DNA of 64,000 bases from Bimuria novae-zelandiae CBS 107.79 (GCA_010015655.1 ML976796.1:1-64000), one strand, 5' to 3'. Positions 20,560 through 32,935 are shown, counted from the stretch's first letter. Program-made: numbers and translations. Notes: generated by a model from the sequence alone, not told the origin.

Positions 20560-21543
20560 GTTTTGAGCACTTTTGCTATGTTGTAGGGCGACCGTTACCA
20601 ACGTACCTTTTGTACTGGACAGGGAAGCGGCAACCTAATTAGCGGCATTTAACGTGTCCGTGCGCGTGCCGAGCCACTTCGCGTGACGAGCCACCCAACA
20701 CCATAACAGCTCATGCAAGAATGAGGCTGCAGAACCACCCACAAACAATATTATTATAAGATTTTCTACTAGGGTAGTCAATCGATAGCTGCGATTAATT
20801 TGCACTACTTAAATCTATCTAGAAGCTTGATGTCGCGGCCGCTGCGTGTAGATTTGCTCGGGGCAGCAGATGCGCCCTCTGAGGCCTCCCCAACATCTGT
20901 AGCATCAACAACACGTTTTGGACGCTTTCTGCTCTGTGCAGATGGCTGAGAAGCCTTTCTCTTACACCTTTGGGATAGTTGTAGAGCTTTTTCTGCGTCG
21001 CGGGCAGACTTCTGGGCAGCGCGCTGAGCTGCCTTTTCAGCCCTCTCCTTCTCCTTCGCCTTCTTAGCTGCCTCTCGCGCATCACGCTTTTCCTGCTGCA
21101 TTTTCTCCTTATATAGCTTAGCTACCTTCTTTAGCTCTACTATTTTTGCTTTTTAAAGCTACTGCTGCTTATCCTCTTGTTCCTTAATAGATTGATAAAC
21201 ACGTGCCTCCCTCACCTTCCTTAGTAACTATAAGATAGCCCTACTCTAATACTCCTGGCGCTGTTAGAGATCTAGAGTCTTACCCTTCTTTCTGCGCTTC
21301 TCTTTAATAGATAGTGCCTGCTTAATCCTATCTATCTCATGCTTAAGTAGCTCATTTTGGACAGATAGGTGGTGGAGCGATTGACGAAGCTTCTTTGTAT
21401 CTTGACTACCCTAATCCTTCACTGCTAATTGTACAAGCCTATCCATCTTTCTCCAGTCATGATCGCTAAGCCCTGATAAGGAGTTATCGCCTGATTCTTG
21501 ATCCTGGGCGAACCTATCCAGGATAGGATTAGGATCAGGTGGC

Positions 21544-24500
21544 TTGGTTGGTTGGTTGGTATTCATTTTACGTCTCTTTAATGGGGATTAAGTCCACCAT
21601 CTCGCCTCCCGAAGGGCATATACGACGTGCTAAGCTATGGAATTATAGTACTAATACACTACCCTAGAAAGCATTTCTTGCCTACGCGGGTATTACTACT
21701 ATTTTAGAACTGTAGCTCCCCTTCTAGTTGGGGAGGCTAAGCGATGTATATACATTAGGGTGGTTTCCTTGCATTTTGAGGCATCTATGTGCTAAGAGAG
21801 AGAGAGAGCGAGTGTGTGTGTATGTGTGTGTGTGTAGGGGGAGGGGAAAGAGAGGAAGAGGGGTGGAGAGTATTATAGCTATTATGCTAGACCTAGTTCT
21901 TGCTAGGTGCTGTATTACTTATTGTTATTGTAGGGCTGCAGGAGCTAGCGGGGACAAATCTTAGTATAGTACTATGTAAGTTAGGTAAAGGCTTTAAAGG
22001 CCTCTGGATCCCCCAGCAGCACCGCAGTATACGCCAGGCCGTTAGCCCGGCTGGATGGTAGTGTAGGTGGTCGAAGTGACCATCTACTAAAGGCCCCTAG
22101 GGTCTTACGGTAGAGCGCAAGGTGCTTTAGTGTCTTATCCTATTTATATAAGCAGGTAAGGTTTGCATCCTTGTAGTTATACTTTTAGTGGTACCAGGCA
22201 AAATCCCCATGTCTAGACCAGATAGAAAGCAGTCTAGCTAGGATAGCTTTTAGTAGGTCTAGTTCCTTTAGACTGCTGCGTGGTGCATAGTCTAGGTGCC
22301 AGCTTTTATACTATCTAGAGAGTTTATTCTTTTTGTCAGACCACTAGATCTGCTGTATGTATTATAATGTCTTACGGGCAATTATCTTAATGCCTAAAAG
22401 TATAGGCAAAGCAGCTTTACCCGTTAGGGGTAATAGGTGTTAGGCTTCTAGGTTAGCTAATCTGTCTGCTGCCTCATTTCCTTTAATGCCTAGGTGTCTA
22501 GGGGCCTATTTAATAGAGACGTCGTGAGTCTCTATAGCGCCATGGCACTCCAAAAAGGCCCATTAAGAGGTAGGGGGTAAATTGCCCCTTAGGCACTATA
22601 TAACTAAGGTGCTGTCTATACACAGCCAGATTTAACGGGTATTAAACTCTAGTTATCTTATAGTGTGCTAGAAGCCTCTCCATGCTCCTATTACCTTAGC
22701 GTTAAAGACGTGCAAGGTAGAGTTAAGTAACCCGCGTCTAGTCTATAGTTGCTTTCCGTTCTAATACACTGCAAAGCTATAGGTTACCCGCTTTTCTCCT
22801 TCCTTTGTGTACTGTTTAGAGCCATCTAAGAAGATAGTCACGTCTAGTAGTAAGAGATAGGCCTACTATATATTAAAAGCCTTAGCTATAGTCTTCTTAT
22901 CTATGCTAAGCGTTAGGTCAGTTTAACAGCCAGTTAAGTAGTAAGGGGCTGTAAGTGTAGTCCTAAGGATCTCTAGTAAAAGAGATGCTATCTATTAGAC
23001 TTTTATCTTAACTCGCTAGGGTTATCTAGTTTTTACGCCCCTGTTTACTATATGTACTAATGTGCGCCTAGTAAGAGGATAGTCTATATCTATAGTTCGC
23101 AAGGGGGTTACAAATCTAAGTTTAGCTTCCTCTAGTGCTACTACTACAGATAGTAGTCCGGCGTCTCGAAAGAGTGCAGCTATAGGGGTTATTCTCTACG
23201 CTAGTAGAATGCCCCTTGCTGCTATAGCTAGTGTCTTATCTATAGTAGCTATATGCCATCTAATATAAGCGCTAACCTCTTAAGGCCTGCCTGGTTTAAG
23301 TGTATATGGCTGTTTAGTGCGGCCTCTGTACCAGCATTCAGTCCCATACAGAAGCGACGGGTATACACAGGCAATAGTGGCCTTGCGGAGGGAGCTAGCT
23401 AGTAGTCCATAGGTAGTCCTGGCCAGACTACAAATATAATAAGCTACCCTAGCAGCTTTTACAGTGCGTGTGGCTACATGTCGTCTAAAGGTAAGTCTGC
23501 GGTCAAACCACACTCCTAACTAACGCAGGGCTGGCTGGCTGTGCTCTCCACCTAGGAGAATAGGGTAGATCGTAAGCTACTTATCTATAATATATAGTAG
23601 TGCGTATCTACTTCGCTGTCTAGTTAGGTGTATTATTTCCTACTTTTCTAGGGCAAAGGTAACCTTGTTAGCCTCGCCCTATGCTCTAATCTGCCTTAGA
23701 TCTAATACTAGGAGCTCGACGTTATCGTTTATAGAGTGTGAGACCTAGTATAGACATATGTCGTCTGCATATCCAAACCTCCGTTCTGTGTCTATAGATA
23801 GTAGCTCTGCTAGGTACAGTGTATATAGGACAGGGGAGAGAGGCGAGCCTTAGGGTATGCTACAGGCAACAGGGTAGCTAGGGGTAGTAACCTGTCTAAG
23901 GCGGACCCGAACCCTCCGATTAGTGAGGAATAAGTCTACAAAGAGCATGGTCCTTTATGGCCAGCCCTATTGGGCTATCTAGTATAGCAGGCGGTTCTTA
24001 AGGAGCGCATCAAAGGCGCCTTAAACATCTAGGGTGACTATAGTAACATGCTTTCCAAGTACCTATGCTACTTCAGTATCGTGGGTGAACGCTGCAGTAA
24101 GGTCTACTATAAAGCGCTTTAGAAGGGCGCCGCCATGCTAGGGGCTAAGGATCTTATGTGTTATAGCGGTCCACGCAATTTGTCTAGCCACTATTTATTT
24201 AAGTCCCTTTCTAATGTAAGAGAGAAGCGCTATAGGTCTCTAGAAGCAGGATAATGTTTAGTCTGTCTTCCCTATCTTCGGTATTATTGCTACCTCGGCA
24301 AGCTTCTATTGTACTAGGAAGTGATTAAGCTTAAGGCATCGCTAGAAGATTCTTCGTATAAGTTCCCTAACCTAAGCCCAGCAGGCACGGAGTAGTCGCA
24401 TAGTAGAGCGGTTAGTGCCTAGTGAGGTGCTCGAGACTCCTACTGTGTTTCGTTCAGTTTCCTCTAGTGAGATGTGTGTGCTCCACGGGAGGGCATCTGC

Positions 24501-27500
24501 ATTCTCCTGGTCTGGGTAGTGTCTGAGGTCATCCTCTGCTGTGTACTAGTTGAGGACTTCCTCTCTAAGAGCCTCTGCCTTCTCTAGAGGGTCTAATATT
24601 ATCCTATTATTCACGATAAGAGGAGTGTCCTGGTTCTCTAGTGTAAGCTTATGCTAGGTAATAATCTTAAACAGGTCCTTATTATCCTTAGTATTATTAA
24701 TAACATGCCTCTAGTACTGCCTCTTAGCCTGTTAGACGGTAGTCTTAAAGGCCTGTCTCTCCTCTAGTAGACTGCCAGAGCAGAGTAGCCTAGCATGTTT
24801 ATAGGCCTAGTAGGCAGTTTTGCACTCCTTGGTCCACCATAGTGTAGCGCGGCCTTCCTTGCGGTCGAGCTTGCCTGCTGTTTGTACAGAGTGCTGTATG
24901 GTCTCTATAAACAGCGTAACGCATTCCTCTAGCTGTGCTGCATCCTGTGTTGCAAGCGGGTCTGGGATATTCTGGACACCTATTTCTACTAGCCCAGTGA
25001 ATTTAGGTAGGCTTGCCTCAGGGACTCTATAGTGGTACTGTTCTAGATGCGGAGTGCCTGGTGTGGAGAGAGGGATAGAGGTTACTATTATCTTATGGTC
25101 TGAGCCGCTGTGCATGCTAGCATTAACAGCAGACTAGGCAAATAGGATATTAGAGAAGGTAAGGTTAAGGACATGGCTAGCGTAGTATGTTAGCTACCCT
25201 GGCACACTAATATAGTCTATAAACGCGTTAGTAGCCTATCTAGCTAGCTCCACACCTCCGTTAGCTGCAGTGGTGGTAGGCTTAAAGGATTTATGTCTAG
25301 CGTTAAAGTCTCCTCCTATAAGGCAGAGTTGAGGGGGTATAAGATGTGTGACGTATTAGATAACGTGTAGGGTGTGTGGCTATCTATAGCAGTTAAGTAT
25401 TACCACTCTATTTACTACAGCCTATAGCATGTCTAGGTGGTTAAGGCTCTCTCTAGCCTGGTATCGTAGGTGGCATCCTTTGCGGATGTAGGTCATCACT
25501 CTAGGGCGGGCTGAGCCTAGTGTGTTGGGGCTGTCTTAGGTGCTGATGGGTGCTAGGTGTGTAAAACTAGGGTAGGTAGAAGTTCTTAAGTTGGCACATG
25601 TAAAGGGCTCTTAAACACACACAATATCTATGCCCTTCTAAAACGCTACCTCTAGTATTGTAATATGCTAGGGTAAGCTCTTACTAACATTAGCCTAGCA
25701 TACACGTAGTTGTTTACTTAACAGGCTGGGCTGTTAATGCCTAGTGTTAGCTAGGATATTGTAAGGGTGTTTTAGCATAATAATGGCGGGTTATTACTTA
25801 TGCTAGCGTCTTCCCTCTCCAAGGTAGACAGGTTAGTGTAGATAGTTAATTGTGGACGAATGCTACTAGCAGATAGTTATTCTACATTAAGGCTCCTTTG
25901 GCCTATAGCGGCCCGCCTTGGTCTCTTTTCTCTGCCAGTAGTAGAGGAGGATGTATAGGAGGCAGTAGTTATGGGAGGTGTAGCCCTGCTTTCTCCTTCT
26001 TGCCTCTAGGCAGAAAGGTGGGAAGGCACTGTCTCTAATACCTCTATAGGAGGAGCCTCAGGCTGAAGTGTTGCCTGTTTAAGGGCTACTTTAACTATCC
26101 TGTAGAGGTGCTGCTGTGCTATTTTGCCTGCGCGACGGATAGCCTTTAGCTTAGTCTTTATAGGCTTAGTAATGTGTCTGTTAACCTAGCGAGGAGCTGC
26201 CAGGCAGTTGGTGTAACTAGCTGGATAAGGGCCATGATAGTTGGCACATATAGCTTTGTGGGCGCAACTGTCTCCGTACTATCCTTGGTATCTATCCATG
26301 CGGTCCCCGCAGTGTGCACAGCGGGCTACTCGGGTATAGCAGGCAGCGTTGCAGTAGCCCTGGCAGCCTGGGTTATGTCGCTGTATGGTGGGATGCTTGT
26401 GGATTTCCTTCGAGAATTGGCTAGTGCCAAAGAGCCGGAACGAGCGGACTGGCTCCTTGTATAAAATAATCCAGGTAGTAAGGCCATACTAATTCGCCCC
26501 ATGTCGTAAGGTCCTGTAACTAACTGGCTGCTTACCTGTTTACAAGCAGACCTCTTCCTCTACTAGCTAGGTAGTAGTTAATAGTTCTGTGCCGTCTAGG
26601 GTCTAGAAAGAGCTAGGTACTCCTTGTACTGCGTAGTTAGTCCAGCGTTCTGGGATCCTCACCGCGTCTCCGTCTAGCGCTCTTACTAGAAGTTCCTGGT
26701 TTTCTTAAGTTAGAAGTCAGCCCCGAATGTTCTTATTTGCTGGGGTAATCGCCTAGCCTATGTTAATTAGTAATGCGATAGGTATGTCTTTAAGGGTAAG
26801 TCCTGCTATACTCTTGCATATTACCTGCCTTATTATAAAGGGTAAGGGTTGTTACAGTCGCATTACTAGGTTAGAGATAGCTACGAATATTTAATTATCT
26901 TCTTTTAGCTTAGCGGGCGGGTTGGGCCGGGGCCTAGCAGGAATTAGGGGTTAACTACCACCCCTATCTGAGATCTGGGGGTCTCTAGCTACGTCCGCCC
27001 AAGAGCGGCGTCCTAACTCTTAGCTCCTAGGGTTACTGTGACCGGTGTCGCTGCTCTAGCAAGAGCTAGGGGGGGAGTTACTTAGGGAGAGCGAGGTTAG
27101 AGCCTAGATAACTCTCTGCTGCAGCTCCTTAGCAATCTTAGCCTTTTAAGGGTTAGTGTAGCTCTCTGCGTGTTGGTCTACCGCTACTACAAAAGCTATA
27201 ATAATAGTGTTCCACAGCTGGGCAATCTACTAAGTCTCGGTAATGTGGCGTTAGACGGCATTAGAGACGCGAGGTTTGGGAGCGCCCCCACCAAGGTTCT
27301 GGCTACTTAAAAGGGGTGCACGGTGATGCATGTCCTCCTGGGGCCGTCTTGGGGCGCGTGTATAAAGCTGCTAAGGGATTACAGGGTCTGGGGACCCTGT
27401 GTGCTAGGAAGAGGGAGACTCTGCCATCCTAACAAGCTCCTTTGCGCGTCTGCGCGGAGGGCTAGGCGGACGTTAGAGGTACTCCCAGAATTAGCGCAGT

Positions 27501-27574
27501 GAGCTTGTTCAGTTACTGGGATTATTAGGGTCTTTAGAGAGGATATCTAAAAATCGAAAAGTTGGTATTTAGTG
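21544..27574 (-). mobile_element. Tad-like LINE (non-LTR retrotransposon), ~6.03 kb, near full length
   Basis: Bounded by a perfect 14-bp target duplication TAGGATCAGGTGGC (21530-21543 and 27575-27588). The element is on the minus strand and its 3' end is a short (CCAA)n tail, not poly-A. From 5' to 3' on the minus strand come an ORF1 relic with a SWADVAR motif (~27000) and a Cys-rich knuckle region (CQGYCNAAC, CAHCGDRMDR, ~26300). Next are an APE-type endonuclease remnant with SDHKIIV (~25100), a reverse transcriptase (24500-23300, with FDRRLTFRRHV and LLYGTECWY at its end) and RNase H with a C-terminal zinc knuckle (22900-22050). Many TAG/TAA codons show RIP. A GA/GT-rich microsatellite lies in its 3' region at 21798-21838. 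Confidence 0.9.
21798..21838. repeat. GA/GT microsatellite
   Basis: (GA)n followed by a (TG)n-rich run within the LINE 3' region. Confidence 0.8.
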
Positions 27575-28828
27575 TAGGATCAGGTGGCGATATGCCTGTG
27601 GCTCTAAAAGAGCTAAGGATAGTTAATTCCTTGAAGGAGGCCTTCCACGCATTCTAGAATAAGGGGAAGAAGTCGTCTTTAGTGATAGAAGCTAGGCCTT
27701 GGCTTCTATGAAGGTATCGTGATAGCTCTGCTAAGTATGCTATTAATAGAGGCTTAAACATCGCAACGTCAAGTGGCTAAAGCGTATAAGTTAAGTAAGG
27801 AGACAGGACAGCAAGCAGGATCCTATGCTTATTATAATAGTTAATAAAGTCTATAGTAACATAAGATCCGTGGCCGTCTACAATTAAAAGACGATATAAT
27901 CGTCAAGTCTTCTCTTTTATACAGCGATCAAACACCTGCTTAAGCCAGGCAAGCCCGATATCGTTGTTCGTCCAGCCAGAGGATAATAAGGTGATAAAGA
28001 CTTCATGTTCTCCTGCCTTGATATCCTCTACCCAGCTTGATTGGATGCCCTTGTTGGCGGCCTCATAAATAAGGCTTAGCGGCAGAGCTGATCCATCAGC
28101 GCAGATACATGCCAGGAGCGTGATCCATGCGCGATTGCCATCTTGGAGTGATGCCCTAACCTCCTTCTTCTCCCACATTCGTCTGCTGAATATTCTCTTT
28201 GATCTACCAACAATACCGATCAGGACGCCTTTTTCATCCATATTATAGATATGACGAGGATCTATGCGATATTCATCCATCTTACTGTGTAGAAGGTTAA
28301 AATAGAGGTGATATTTATCCACTGAATCAGCTTTGTGGCGATTGTTGTCTATCCCGACGGTCCATTAGGAGATGAGATGAATGCTGTGTCGGTTGATAAA
28401 GCGGGTAACCCAGCTCTCGCTGACTGGCTCCTTTGCTATTGTAGAGGCAAAATTCTGTATCATCTCTCTAGTAGGAGGTGTATGTCTCTTTGTGAGTCCT
28501 TTGATATATTGTACAAGCTCCTGCTCTTGTTGTAGTGTAAGTTTCTGCTGGTTGATATTCTTGGCTTCATTTGGGGCCTGAACGCGCTTGTGTCTTCGGG
28601 ACAACGTAGTCCGATCTACACCATAGGTAGCCGCTATTTTTCTATATGAAAATTTTTCTCCTAGATCCAAAGATTGAATAGCTTCAATCGCATCTTCAAT
28701 TGCCCCCATATTGGTGGAGTTACGACGCGTCAAAGTTAGTGAGTCATTCAGTCTTTAGGTGTTGGGTGGCTCGTTACGCGAAGTGGCTCGGCACGCGCAC
28801 AGACACGTTATAGCATGCGAGTGACCGC

Positions 28829-29062
28829 TAGCAAGGAGGGCGGCCGACCCGCACCGGCCAGAGGGTTATGGATGTTTCGAGTTGTGTAGATAATGGGAAA
28901 GTAGAGGTACATGTGGCGCAGCTCACGAGATCACCACTTAATGAAACCATAAGTACCACCCCTGTTTAAAACCTAGCTTAGTTTAGTAAAGCGGCTGCCA
29001 AGAGTGGCGCGGAGAAAATCTCGCAGTGCGCTGAGAGGTGAAGCCAGTTTTGCAAGTGACTG
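28829..29062 (-). repeat. ~235-bp dispersed repeat, copy B
   Basis: Inverted copy of 16857-17093. The pogo element ends only 20 bp from its edge, so the element inserted next to or inside a larger copy of this repeat. Confidence 0.7.
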
Positions 29063-29432
29063 TAGGCGGTATATTTAATCGCCTTCTTCTACAGAGAGAG
29101 GCTGACTACAAAAAGAGACCGGCCGCAAAAAAAAAAACTGGTTGCAAGGGGCTGGTTCTTGCACCCTTATTATAACAGCTTTGCGGTTAACTATATAGGG
29201 TTTGCGGTAGGTAGGTACAGTAATATTAACGTGAGCCTATTTTTAGTTATTCTCGCTCTGCGGCCAGCCTATTCTTTTAGTTAGCCTCTCTCTGCGGTTA
29301 GCCTATTGTTTTAGACATGCTCCCTGTTTAACACTAGGACAAAGAGTGTTACGTAACTAGGCTAGCCAGCATCTTTTAATTATAAACTTATAACTTAACT
29401 TAATTAGTTAATTACTTCTTGCCAGTTCTATT
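29063..29432. other. Unassigned repeat-like DNA
   Basis: Contains a run of 11 A near 29128 and two related TCTGCGG(C/T)(C/T)AGCCTATT blocks around 29258-29310. No gene seen. Confidence 0.35.
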
Positions 29433-29720
29433 CTATGTTTTCTGAAGTGCTATACATGCTTCCTTTTGTAAACAATAAAGGTCAGCCTGTAACATAGGCC
29501 GCGATTTACATTTTAATAAGCCTTTTATTATATTTTCTTTCCTGGCTAACCCCTGCAAAATTATTTTCTGCATTTCCAAGGTTCCTTTAACATTATAAAG
29601 AGGTGGCTTTAAAAGCATGCTGAGATAGGTTGTTGTCAAAAGAGTTAGATTGCCCTTAGCATTAAACACTTTGCTGCGCTTTTGCTGACGTCTAGTAGGG
29701 CGATCTATTAGTCGGTTTGT
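29433..29720 (-). pseudogene. Uncharacterised transposon-coding fragment
   Basis: A minus-strand frame runs through RRQQKRSKVFNAKGNL and LTTTYLSMLLKPPLYNVKG to a stop near 29433. The Lys-rich, helical composition and position inside repeat DNA suggest the C-terminal part of a transposon protein. I cannot name the family. Confidence 0.3.
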
Positions 29721-29930
29721 ATTATTATATTAAAGGGATGTATTCAGTAATATAGTTATCTAAAGTCTTTAGGCGATCTGGTGGGAGGAGTTAATAGAAA
29801 AGCTCGCTATTTATGTACCGTTAAAACATATTATAAACACAGTAATATAATGCCTGATAAGATGTAATAGCGAAACCTAACCATTTTTGGGCCTTTATAA
29901 GAAGCACAGACATGTTTGAGATAGCAGCAT

Positions 29931-30720
29931 ATCTATTTATAACTGTACCAAGGCTTACGGCCTCCGTGATACTCTACCGAAATAAGGTACCTAACTTAGG
30001 CTCTCCGGGAAAACCGGGTCCCGAGTGGTCCCCTTACAAGTTGAGGATCCCAGCCGCCGTGGCTATGGGTGCAAAACAGGCACCTTAATCCACGTGAGTC
30101 ACATACCCACATAAGCATGCCCAGCAGAAAAGGCATGATGCACAGGAGTGGCGCCACTGTAGCTATGCTTACTAATAAGTAGGTTTTGAGACATCTTTCT
30201 CTCGAAACCAGTCCACATTTGCGACACCGCTAATCCTCCTATATTGATAGGAGCCGCATAAAAGTTTTTGGGGGCGCCACCGGCTGCCATTTATTCTTTT
30301 TATAGCATTCTTTCTCCTTTTTCTGTTTATATCTATTTATAACTGTACCGAGGCTTTCGTCCTCCGCGGTACTCTACCAAAATAAGGTACCTAGGCTCTC
30401 CGGAAAAACCGGGTCCCAAGTGGTCCCCTTACCAGTTGAGGATCCCAGCCGCCGTGGCCATGGGTGCAAAACAGGCACCTTAATCCACGTGAGTCACATC
30501 CCCACGTGAGCGTGCCCAGTATAAAAGGCATGATGCGCAGGAGTGGCGCCACTGTAGCTATGCTTACTAATAAGTAGGTTTCGAGACATCTTTCTCTCGA
30601 AACCAGTCCACATTTGCGACACCGCTAATCCTCCTACATCAATAGGAGCCGCAGTTTTTAGGGGCACTACCGGCTGCCATTTATCCTTTTTATAGCACTC
30701 TTTCTTCTTTTCCTGTTTAT
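29931..30720 (-). repeat. Tandem duplication of a ~395-bp unit
   Basis: Unit 1 is 29931-30330 and unit 2 is 30331-30720. Both begin ATCTATTTATAACTGTACC and are very similar throughout. A third start (ATCTGTTAAT) follows at 30721. Each unit contains an open minus-strand segment with the same protein piece (GGLAVSQMWTGFERKMS, then NLLISKHSYSGATP) and the same stop, plus a GC-rich (C/G)CCGG..AAACCGGG inverted block. It may be a retroelement 5'-UTR-type monomer or a duplicated relic. Confidence 0.75.
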
Positions 30721-30941
30721 ATCTGTTAATAGCAGCCAATGTTTCTGCTGCTGGCCAAGTGGACGATGGGACTCTCTTGATTATGCATTAAACGAAAGGA
30801 TCTGCCAACTGACTGGCTTGGATGCCTTGGGGGTATACGTTTAGTATATAGGTTAACAGAGCCATTATCATCCTGTTAGTGAACTTTGTGCTGTTCCTAA
30901 AGGTGTTAACAGATAATGCACACAAAGTGTGGACTTGGATC

Positions 30942-32172
30942 TTATATATGGGTTTTGAGGCTCCTACTGCAAGTTACTATAATCCCGATTCCGAGATAAG
31001 CGGCTAGAACCATCCATCGTTTACCCTACCTCTTATGATCCTTCAAGCTCTGTTGTCGCTGCGCCTTCACTCGTGGACTAACTTGTTTGCTGTGACGGCC
31101 ATACATGTCTTCCAGGACTACATCTACAACGACGCTGGATATCCTCTTACCTTAGGAAAGTAGGTTCGGGAGATTTGGATCCTCCTGTAGATTAATGCGT
31201 TTTTGCTCTAGATAATAATAAAGAAGAATTCTCGCCGCTCGGAGCCTAAACGGATCCACAGCACAGTTATGCTCAATAGTCTTAGCACAACGAAGGCTCC
31301 TAAGCACATTCTCCACTACCAAGCTGCCAGTAGTTGGATTACTTAGTGGAACACGATCCCAGAGGCCGTCCTGTCCCTAACTATGGCGAAAAGACTCTAT
31401 AAAGTGTACTGCATCTCCTCAAAGAAAAGAGTCACCAAGCTCAATAATTTCTCCTGCATTCTTAAGCCCACGCGGAGAACTGCCTCCGTATAGAGAGTCT
31501 AGCCGTCTCAAATCGCGAAGGTAACGAGTGGGCGGGGGCGACGATGCCGACCATGCATACATACTATCATGTACTGGGCTCAGGCTCCAGTTCGAGGAGG
31601 CCTGGGACGGTGACGCCGAAGAGAATTCGGTGTAAGGCTCCGCTTGAGAGGAGCCGAGTAGAGGAGTCTCCGCCACATCATCCATAATCGTGTTTGTCGG
31701 CTCATTCGAGTCGGCAGCTGTAGTTAGTGTGTTACTCGCATTTTTAGACGTTGGAAGCGTTGGAATATAGGACATAGAGCAGCTTGGTGTTGGCACTACG
31801 GCGGTATCTTCACCGCGGTCTAACATCTCCGTATCAACATTTGCAGCCTGCTCATAGGGAGATAGGTGATCTTCTAGCGTAGTGTAATTGGCAAGGAGGC
31901 CACCGCTATGCGCTGTTTCCGGTGTGGTTAGTCGAGGAGCAGAACCTGCGGGGTGTGACTGCCACTCGCCTATGGCAGGGAGAGCGTCGGACGGCTGGGC
32001 ATTTGCAGTAGTGTGTAGGCGAGATAGGGACTCGTTCGGAGTAGCTTGAGGTGTTTCGCAGGCAGGCGAAGCGGGTAGGCCACGATCGAGAGACAGCTTG
32101 TGTGGCAGGAGCTTTGACTGGACATAGTCTAGATCCTCAGCTTCCGCAACCGCAAGCAGAGACAGGAAAGCC
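30942..32172 (-). pseudogene. RIP-damaged orphan gene, Ser/Pro-rich with C-terminal hydrophobic segment
   Basis: The exon starts at 32172, directly after an intron end with a TTGCTAAC branch site and TTAG acceptor; the upstream exon is not identified. The frame is open to TGA at 31421-31419 and continues in the same frame to TAA at 30944-30942, with about four further stops at Arg/Gln positions. This fits one long protein broken by C-to-T changes. The first ~250 residues are Ser/Thr/Pro-rich and disordered (SSASPSQASSNWSLSP). The rest is ordered: PLSNPTTGSLVVENVLRSLR, NCAVDPFRLRAARILLYYYL, then a basic stretch and a hydrophobic MVLAAYLGIGIIVTC segment. I recall repeated orphans of this kind in Pleosporales but know no function for them. 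Confidence 0.5.
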
Positions 32173-32690
32173 CTAACCAAGGAAATAAACTATAGAGTTA
32201 GCAAAATCGTTAGCAGGATACCTATTATACCCCCTCTTCTCTTATTTGAGCACGTGTATGGCTTAGGAGCGATTTATTTGCGTTAGAATCCTGCTTAGTG
32301 TAAGTACTAGTCGCGTTAAGGTAAGGTTTACCTACTAGAAAGACGTAGCAGAAAGACGTAGCGCATAATGTTAGGAAGCGGATATGTTTAGAGTAGCAGC
32401 ACAGAAAAGATCTAGGATAAAATGTCCTTAATTAGAGACTGTAAAGTAGAAAGAGAGAGAAGCGGACGCACAGAACGAGGCCAGAAGGGGTAGAAGGACC
32501 TAGACATTCTATGCTTACTGTAATAGAGTAAAACGGGGGCCCGTTCTGTGCTGGGGCCCGTTTTATGCATGGCCGTTTGGCTTGCGCCAAAATATGCTGC
32601 GCCAACGGCGCTGTTAGTTAATATTGTTGCCCTAACCATCTACGTTTCTGCCGAAAGTTGAAACATATTGCATAATTACTATTATTATAC
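32173..32690. other. Intergenic/decayed DNA with GC-rich inverted blocks
   Basis: Presumed 5' region of the orphan gene. Around 32531-32565 the block GGGGCCCGTT occurs twice, 7 bp apart, within AACGGGGGCCCGTT-type inverted symmetry, next to two GGCGCA-containing boxes. Nothing else recognised. Confidence 0.35.
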
Positions 32691-32699
32691 TGTACTGTA

Positions 32700-32930
32700 G
32701 CACTACTATATTAATTTGTAGAAAAATAGAAGATTTAATAAATATATTAACACAAACTTATTAATAAAAATTTATTATCAAAAGTTTATTAACAAGTATT
32801 TATTAATAGGAATATGTTAAAAATAGACTAATAAAAATAGATTAATGAAAAAAGATTAAGAAAAATATATTAATAAAAATTTATTAAGAAAAACATACTA
32901 ATAAATATAGTATAGTAAAGATATACTAGA
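32700..32930. repeat. AT-rich degenerate short repeats
   Basis: A series of imperfect TTAATAAAAATTTATTA-type motifs about 17-20 bp apart, leading directly into the ordered 20-bp array. Confidence 0.55.
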
Positions 32931-32935
32931 ACTAG

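Larger units (their letters stand above)
20818..28709 (-). pseudogene. Pogo transposase (HTH-psq, CENP-B HTH, DDE) split by a LINE and RIP stops
   Basis: The first ATG on the minus strand is near 28709 (MGAIEDAIEAIQSLDLGEKF). It opens a psq-type helix-turn-helix (YRKIAATYGVDRTTLSRR), followed by a CENP-B-type DNA-binding part (ESWVTRFINRHSIHL). The DDE core has IYNMDEKGVLIG (first Asp), LLIVDGHGSYVT (second Asp) and a LSPYLTYTL-PLDVAMFK segment (third acidic region). The frame reaches the LINE insertion at the GISPPDP codons. It resumes at 21543 with a matching register, then ends in a Lys/Ala-rich coiled coil and a basic tail (KRKASQPSAQSRKRPKR), with TAA just below 20818. Stops at Gln/Arg codons (around 28363, 27900 and further) are RIP-type. 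Inactive. Confidence 0.85.
20652..28808 (-). mobile_element. Pogo/Fot-type transposon (2.1 kb) interrupted by a LINE
   Basis: Terminal inverted repeats of 51 bp (20652-20702 and 28758-28808, 2 mismatches), starting ACGTGTC and flanked by TA at 20650-20651 and 28809-28810. Removing the nested LINE and one 14-bp target duplication leaves 2112 bp, a normal size for fungal Fot/Pot2 elements. The transposase is on the minus strand from about 28710 to 20818, see separate entry. Confidence 0.9.

Noticed and set aside
21728..21964. 78-codon frame containing VCVYVCVCRGRGKRGRG
   Set aside because: It is a translation of the GA/GT microsatellite in the LINE 3' region.
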